From Alphaproteobacteria bacterium (lineage in GTDB: Bacteria > Pseudomonadota > Alphaproteobacteria > Micropepsales > Micropepsaceae), in NCBI GenBank assembly GCA_003246795.1, contig QKCS01000212.1, forward strand, positions 1 through 18,248: a stretch of 18,248 nucleotides of DNA, read 5' to 3'. The notes under the pieces are model-generated. The model was not told the origin of the DNA. It saw nothing but the letters and a program-made list of their open reading frames with translations, and made no database searches. This document shows positions 15,020 through 18,248 of this stretch, one piece after another. The translations under genes and the position numbers were made by a program. Position 1 is the first letter of the stretch. Each line of letters starts with the position of its first letter.

Positions 15020-15025
15020 AATCCC

Positions 15026-16630
15026 ATGCCGGACTCAAATCTTGAGCCTTACAGCCGTGCTTTTCGACGAGCCGCCACTGGCGTTTTCTGCAGCTTTGCT
15101 ATGCTCGGCGCGGCTGCCCTTCCCGCGCATGCCAAGGGGGACCCGATCCGCGGTCATGTTCAACTCGACCAGCCGACGGTGCTCGCAGACGGCAATCGCG
15201 TCGTCTACGCGGTCGTCAGTTTCGAGGGGATCGACATCGATCCCGGCCGCGCGAACGAGCGCCCGCCGCTCAACCTCGCGCTTGTGCTCGACCGGTCCGG
15301 CTCCATGGCCGACGCGGGCAAGATCGAATATCTGCGCCGCGCGGCCAAACTGGCTGTGGACCGCTTGGGGCCGAAGGACACGCTGTCGATCGTCGAATAC
15401 GACGACAAGATCTCGGTCATGTGGCCGGCGCGTCGCGTCGGCAACGTGAGCGAAGTGAAGGCGATGATCGATCGCCTTGCACCCCGCGGTTCGACGAACC
15501 TCACCGGCGGCATGATGCGCGGCGTCGATGAAGCAAGAGACGCCCTCGACGGTCCTGCGTCGAAGTCGGGCACGATCACGCGTGTCATTCTCATGTCCGA
15601 CGGTTTGGCGAACACCGGCATCACCAATCCGCAAGAGATCGCCCGCCTCGTTCGCGGCGCGAAGAGAGACGGCGTCCGCATCTCCGCCATGGGCCTTGGC
15701 CGCGACTATGACGAAGATCTGATGCAGTCCGTCGCCGAGAACGGCGGCGGTCGCTACTACTACGTCGAGCATCCGACCCAGATGGCGCGCGTCTTCCAGG
15801 AAGAGTTGGGCTCGATGTTCGAAACCTGCGCGCGCGACGTCGAAATTCGTTTCAACGGCACGGCGATCATCCGCAAGGTCGACGTCGTGGGTTACGACGA
15901 TGCGTCGGGTGCGAAGGAAACACGCCGCGGCCTCGAAGACGTTTTCGAAGGCGAAAAGCGCTCCGTCCTGCTTAGGCTCGAAGTCGCCGCCCCCGCCTCC
16001 GGCAATGTCGATCTGGGCGAAGTCGTCCTGAAGTACAAGGCCGCGCAGAGCGGCGAAGCGAAGAGCTTCTCGCAAGCGCTCGCCGTCAAGGTCACGTCGA
16101 ACAAGGCCGAGGTCGCGCGCGCCCGCAACAAGGACGCCACCGCCGAAGCGACCCTCGCCGAGAGCGACCGCGTGCAGAAAGAGCAGGTCAAACTCTACCA
16201 GGCCGGCAAGCACGAGGAAGCGCGCAAGAACATGACCGCCCTCGCCAAGGACCTAGAGGAAAAGAACGCCTCGCTGAAAGACGAGCGCGTGCGCCGCAAG
16301 ATCGAGGCGATCAACGTCGAGAACCGCCAGATGAACGAGGCGGCCGCGTCCCCGTCGGCTCAACAGGACTACCTCAAGTCGAGCAAGCAGCGCCTCTATC
16401 AGGCGAAGTCCGGCAAACGGACCGGCTTCGCGCTGCAGACCGGCGACAAGGGGCTTGAGGTCGAACGCCTGCAGCAGGCCTTGAAGAAGGCCGGAACGTA
16501 CAAAGGCCCGATCGACGGCGTCTACGATGCCGACGTGAAGGAGGCCGTCGAGGCCTATCAGCGGTCGAACAACATGAACGCCGACGGCGTCGCCGGCGCC
16601 GCGACGATGGACAGCATGGGCCTCTATTGA
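15026..16630 (+). CDS. Exported VWA-domain protein with C-terminal peptidoglycan-binding domain
   Basis: A 534-residue exported protein. A signal peptide covers about residues 1-36: arginines, the hydrophobic GVFCSFAMLGAAAL, and a probable cleavage after AHA36. The VWA domain (about 82-260) has a complete metal site: D89-R-S91-G-S93, Thr157 in GSTNL and Asp192 in MSDG. It is followed by a beta-rich region and a long charged helical stretch (about 340-460) that looks like a coiled coil. The last 60 residues form a PG_binding_1 domain with DKGLEVERLQQALKKAG, GPIDGVYDADVKEAV and the closing GVAGAATMDSMGLY. It would sit in the periplasm attached to the cell wall and bind a partner through the VWA metal site. 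It is divergent from prkA and is followed by a strong intrinsic terminator, so it is a single-gene unit. Partner and function unknown. Confidence 0.92.
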   Translation: MPDSNLEPYSRAFRRAATGVFCSFAMLGAAALPAHAKGDPIRGHVQLDQPTVLADGNRVVYAVVSFEGIDIDPGRANERPPLNLALVLDRSGSMADAGKIEYLRRAAKLAVDRLGPKDTLSIVEYDDKISVMWPARRVGNVSEVKAMIDRLAPRGSTNLTGGMMRGVDEARDALDGPASKSGTITRVILMSDGLANTGITNPQEIARLVRGAKRDGVRISAMGLGRDYDEDLMQSVAENGGGRYYYVEHPTQMARVFQEELGSMFETCARDVEIRFNGTAIIRKVDVVGYDDASGAKETRRGLEDVFEGEKRSVLLRLEVAAPASGNVDLGEVVLKYKAAQSGEAKSFSQALAVKVTSNKAEVARARNKDATAEATLAESDRVQKEQVKLYQAGKHEEARKNMTALAKDLEEKNASLKDERVRRKIEAINVENRQMNEAAASPSAQQDYLKSSKQRLYQAKSGKRTGFALQTGDKGLEVERLQQALKKAGTYKGPIDGVYDADVKEAVEAYQRSNNMNADGVAGAATMDSMGLY

Positions 16631-16687
16631 TCGCGACCGCGGCGTGCAGTTTCGCACGCTTCGAACCGCAATTCAGTTGAACTCCCG

Positions 16688-16726
16688 CGCGAGGGGTGAA
16701 ATGCTCACCTCTCGCGTTTCTTTCTT
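16688..16726 (+). terminator. Intrinsic terminator after the exported VWA gene
   Basis: A 12-bp stem (CGCGAGGGGTGA, 16688-16699, with TCACCTCTCGCG, 16705-16716, one G-U pair) closes a 5-base loop and is followed directly by TTTCTTTCTTT. It separates the VWA gene from the GNAT gene. Confidence 0.88.
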
Positions 16727-16727
16727 T

Positions 16728-16733
16728 GAAGGA
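16728..16733 (+). promoter_or_regulatory. Shine-Dalgarno deciding the GTG start of the acetyltransferase
   Basis: GAAGGA ends nine bases before the GTG at 16743. It lies just after the terminator; the earlier ATG at 16701 falls in the terminator loop and cannot be the normal start. Confidence 0.7.
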
Positions 16734-16742
16734 TGTGGTCCC

Positions 16743-17309
16743 GTGAACGACAGCGTTCGCATCGGCATCCGAATGGCGCGGCCCGCCGACGCTCCGGGGA
16801 TAGCGCGCGTCTACGTCGACTCCTGGCGCGAAACCTACGCCGGCATCCTGCCCGACGCAGGCCTGCTTCGCATGTCGAAGGTGGAGCACGCGACCGGTTG
16901 GACGCGCATGATCAAGGCGTCGAACCTGCGCAATCCCGTGCTCGTCGCCTCGGACGAGAACGCAAACATCTACGCGTTCGCCAGCGCCGGCGCCTCGCGC
17001 GACCGTTCGCTGCCCTTCGAGGGCGAGGTCTATACGCTCTACGTCGCGCCCGGCTGGACCGGCCAAGGCCTGGGCACCGCGCTGCTGTCGGCGGTGTTCC
17101 GGCTCTTCTCGAAGGCGAATTGCCAAGGCGTCATCATATGGGCGCTGGGCGACAACCCGTCCCGCTTCTTCTACGAGGCATTGGGCGGCCGCCTCGTCGC
17201 AGAGCGCGAGCACGCCATGTGGGGGCGCACGATGCGTGAGATCGGCTACGGTTGGACCACGCTCGAACTCGCTGCCCCGAAACAGCGTGTCGGCCGCGGC
17301 GCTGCTTGA
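16743..17309 (+). CDS. GNAT family N-acetyltransferase
   Basis: A 188-residue Gcn5-related acetyltransferase. The N-terminal part MARPADAPGIARVYVDSWRETYAGILPD (shown here by its ends: ARPADAPGI at 12-20 and SWRETYAGI at 27-35) is typical of small-molecule or protein acetylating GNATs. The acetyl-CoA pyrophosphate loop is Q108-G-L-G-T-A in motif A, preceded by VYTLYVAPGWTG. Motif B is GDNPSRFFYEALGG near 146-159. It transfers an acetyl group from acetyl-CoA to an unknown amine. The start is a GTG with GAAGGA nine bases upstream, downstream of the terminator of the previous gene, so transcription must start within or just after the terminator or depend on read-through. It converges on sixA with only 4 bp between the stops. 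Confidence 0.88.
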   Translation: MNDSVRIGIRMARPADAPGIARVYVDSWRETYAGILPDAGLLRMSKVEHATGWTRMIKASNLRNPVLVASDENANIYAFASAGASRDRSLPFEGEVYTLYVAPGWTGQGLGTALLSAVFRLFSKANCQGVIIWALGDNPSRFFYEALGGRLVAEREHAMWGRTMREIGYGWTTLELAAPKQRVGRGAA

Positions 17310-17313
17310 CGCC

Positions 17314-17835
17314 TCACAGATCCTTTGGACGCATGAAGTCGTGAAGCTTGCCGGTGCCGCGCTTGGCTGCGCGCCACGTGTCCGCGGGAAGCTTGATAAC
17401 GGCGAGCGCGCAGGTCGAAAACTTGTCGCGCATGCGTTTGTGCAGCTTTTCCTCGCTCTCGCGCTTGGGCGACGCCGTCAGCGCGTTCGCAAACTGCTCA
17501 AGCCCCGGATTGTGCCCGATGAACATGACCGACTTGGCGGCATCGTCGAGCCAATGCAGCCGTCCCCAAAGGTGTCGATCCTCTGCCAGATAGAGGTCTT
17601 CCTCGAATTTCACCGGCGCATCGCCGAGAACGTCTTTGATGAGGTCGTAGGTCTCGATCGTCCGCCTTGCCGTCGAACACAAGATGAGCGCCGGCCGGTA
17701 GTGCTTGGACTTGATGTAGTCCGCCATCTGCGGCGCGGTGTCCCGTCCACGCGCGTTCAGCGGCCGATCGTGGTCTTCCAGGCCGGCGTTGCTCCAATCC
17801 GACTTCGCATGGCGCAAGAGAAAGACGGTCTTCAT
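17314..17835 (-). CDS. sixA: SixA-type histidine phosphatase (phosphohistidine phosphatase)
   Basis: A 173-residue histidine phosphatase of the SixA branch, whose members are about 160-175 residues and lack extra domains. The catalytic motif LLRHAKSDW has Arg8 and the phospho-accepting His9. RPLNARGRDTAPQM (24-37) and the STARRT segment with Arg57/58 fit the SixA fold, and the second catalytic histidine is His108 in IGHNPGLE. In E. coli SixA dephosphorylates histidine on phosphotransfer domains such as ArcB and the nitrogen PTS protein NPr. I start at ATG 17835; an in-frame start at 17874 would add 13 residues ahead of the first strand. The ATG overlaps the stop of the upstream sterol-desaturase gene by four bases (ATGA), implying co-transcription with it. 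The stop is 4 bp from that of the convergent acetyltransferase gene. Confidence 0.93.
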   Translation of the reverse strand: MKTVFLLRHAKSDWSNAGLEDHDRPLNARGRDTAPQMADYIKSKHYRPALILCSTARRTIETYDLIKDVLGDAPVKFEEDLYLAEDRHLWGRLHWLDDAAKSVMFIGHNPGLEQFANALTASPKRESEEKLHKRMRDKFSTCALAVIKLPADTWRAAKRGTGKLHDFMRPKDL

Positions 17836-18248
17836 GCGACGGGACCTTTGAGGAAGGGAAACCGCAACAGCCAATCGAAACGCGTCGACGCCTCGTTGCG
17901 GTACGATTCGAGACCGATGGTCATGCCCTCATGACCGTCCCGCGGCTGCGCGCGATACGTCCCGAAGATCCTGTCCCAGATCGACAGATTGAAGCCGAAA
18001 TTCGAGTTCGTCTCCGCCACAATCACGGAATGATGCACGCGATGCATGTCGGGCGTGACCACGAGGGAGCGCAAGCCGGCGTCGAGAACACGCGGCAAAT
18101 GCAAATTGGCGTGGCTGAACATCGCCGTTGCGTTCAATGCGATCTCGAACGCGATCACGGCAACCACCGGCGCGCCCAAGGCCACGACGACGGCAATCTT
18201 CCAGGCCTGACTGATCAAGATCTCAAGCGGATGAAATCGGACGGCGGT
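17832..18248 (-). CDS. Sterol desaturase / fatty acid hydroxylase family protein (5' part outside window)
   Basis: The last 138 residues of an integral membrane di-iron enzyme. The visible part begins TAVRFHPLEIL, a family-typical segment, then a long hydrophobic stretch (SQAWKIAVVVALGAPVVAVI and beyond, about two membrane segments), HANLHLP, and the third histidine box D-M-H-R-V-H-H-S. A cytoplasmic tail SNFGFNLSIWDRIFGTYR follows, also highly typical. The frame is open to base 18248, so the start and the first two histidine boxes lie outside. These enzymes hydroxylate or desaturate lipids (sterols, hopanoids, carotenoids or fatty acids) using an electron donor. It overlaps sixA by 4 bp. Confidence 0.93.
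   Translation of the reverse strand, partial: TAVRFHPLEILISQAWKIAVVVALGAPVVAVIAFEIALNATAMFSHANLHLPRVLDAGLRSLVVTPDMHRVHHSVIVAETNSNFGFNLSIWDRIFGTYRAQPRDGHEGMTIGLESYRNEASTRFDWLLRFPFLKGPVA

Larger units (their letters stand above)
14588..15025. other. 438-bp divergent regulatory region between prkA and the exported VWA gene
   Basis: No gene is supported here. On the plus strand an open GTG-started frame runs from 14807 into the VWA gene but lacks a ribosome site and any domain. Visible elements are an 8-bp palindrome CTAATTAG (14694-14701), the AATCCGC repeat cluster (14739-14760), an ATTTGCGC copy (14774-14781) and a weak promoter-like TTGATT (14771-14776), N16, TACAGC for the VWA gene. The region is visibly more AT-rich than the coding DNA around it. 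I found no clear promoter for prkA and no copy of the GGAAC-N16/17-GTT general stress (EcfG-type) motif. Confidence 0.6.

Noticed and set aside
14807..15025. 73-residue N-terminal extension of the exported VWA protein
   Set aside because: GTG start without ribosome site, no domain, and it would bury the signal peptide.
16701..16742. ATG at 16701 (or GTG/ATG at 16644) as start of the acetyltransferase
   Set aside because: It lies in the loop of the terminator hairpin; GAAGGA and GTG at 16743 give a protein starting at the normal GNAT N-terminus.
18216..18218. TTG at 18218 as start of the sterol desaturase-family gene
   Set aside because: The frame continues upstream with RFHPLE, a family-typical segment, to the window end, so the gene is truncated by the window rather than short.

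Overview
The window is dense, GC-rich bacterial DNA with short intergenic gaps, genes that frequently overlap by four bases (ATGA), and Shine-Dalgarno sites such as GAAGGA and GGAGG. The gene content (PrkA/YeaH/SpoVR operon, SixA, sterol-desaturase family, FMO and HSL-type esterase genes) points to a Gram-negative, most likely an alphaproteobacterium. That assignment is inference from gene style; there is no rRNA or other taxonomic marker here. No tRNA, rRNA, CRISPR, insertion sequence or phage gene was seen.

Positions 1-8376 form a metabolic region. A minus-strand pair encodes an HSL-type alpha/beta hydrolase followed by a quinone oxidoreductase that is cut by the window start. Divergent from it is an N-acyl-D-amino-acid-deacylase-like amidohydrolase (1824-3545). 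It converges on a minus-strand operon of a class B flavin monooxygenase (4182-5618) and a TetR regulator (3550-4185). A near-perfect 31-bp inverted repeat covers the predicted start site of that operon and looks like the TetR operator. Upstream lies a lipoprotein built of about 12 beta-propeller repeats (5704-7332), and divergent from it are two tandem hotdog thioesterases (7448-8376). Monooxygenase, esterase, oxidoreductase and acyl-CoA thioesterases together suggest catabolism of a ketone, terpenoid, steroid or other lipophilic substrate; the substrate is unknown.

A 51-residue single-pass membrane protein (8520-8675), with a strong Shine-Dalgarno and a promoter preceded by a 10-bp direct repeat, separates this from the second block.

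Positions 8777-14587 hold a minus-strand stress-type operon: prkA, a yeaH/yhbH (DUF444 VWA) gene, a serine alpha/beta hydrolase, and spoVR. prkA-yeaH-spoVR is a known conserved set; the hydrolase between yeaH and spoVR is the unusual member, and it overlaps both neighbours by exactly 4 bp. Divergent from prkA across a 438-bp intergenic region is an exported protein with a VWA domain and a C-terminal peptidoglycan-binding domain (15026-16630), closed by a clear intrinsic terminator. I consider this block the best candidate for an incompletely described system: an AAA+ kinase/VWA pair with an added hydrolase and, next door, an envelope VWA protein.

The last part has a GNAT acetyltransferase (16743-17309) converging on a minus-strand pair: SixA-type histidine phosphatase and the C-terminal part of a sterol desaturase/fatty acid hydroxylase that runs off the window end.
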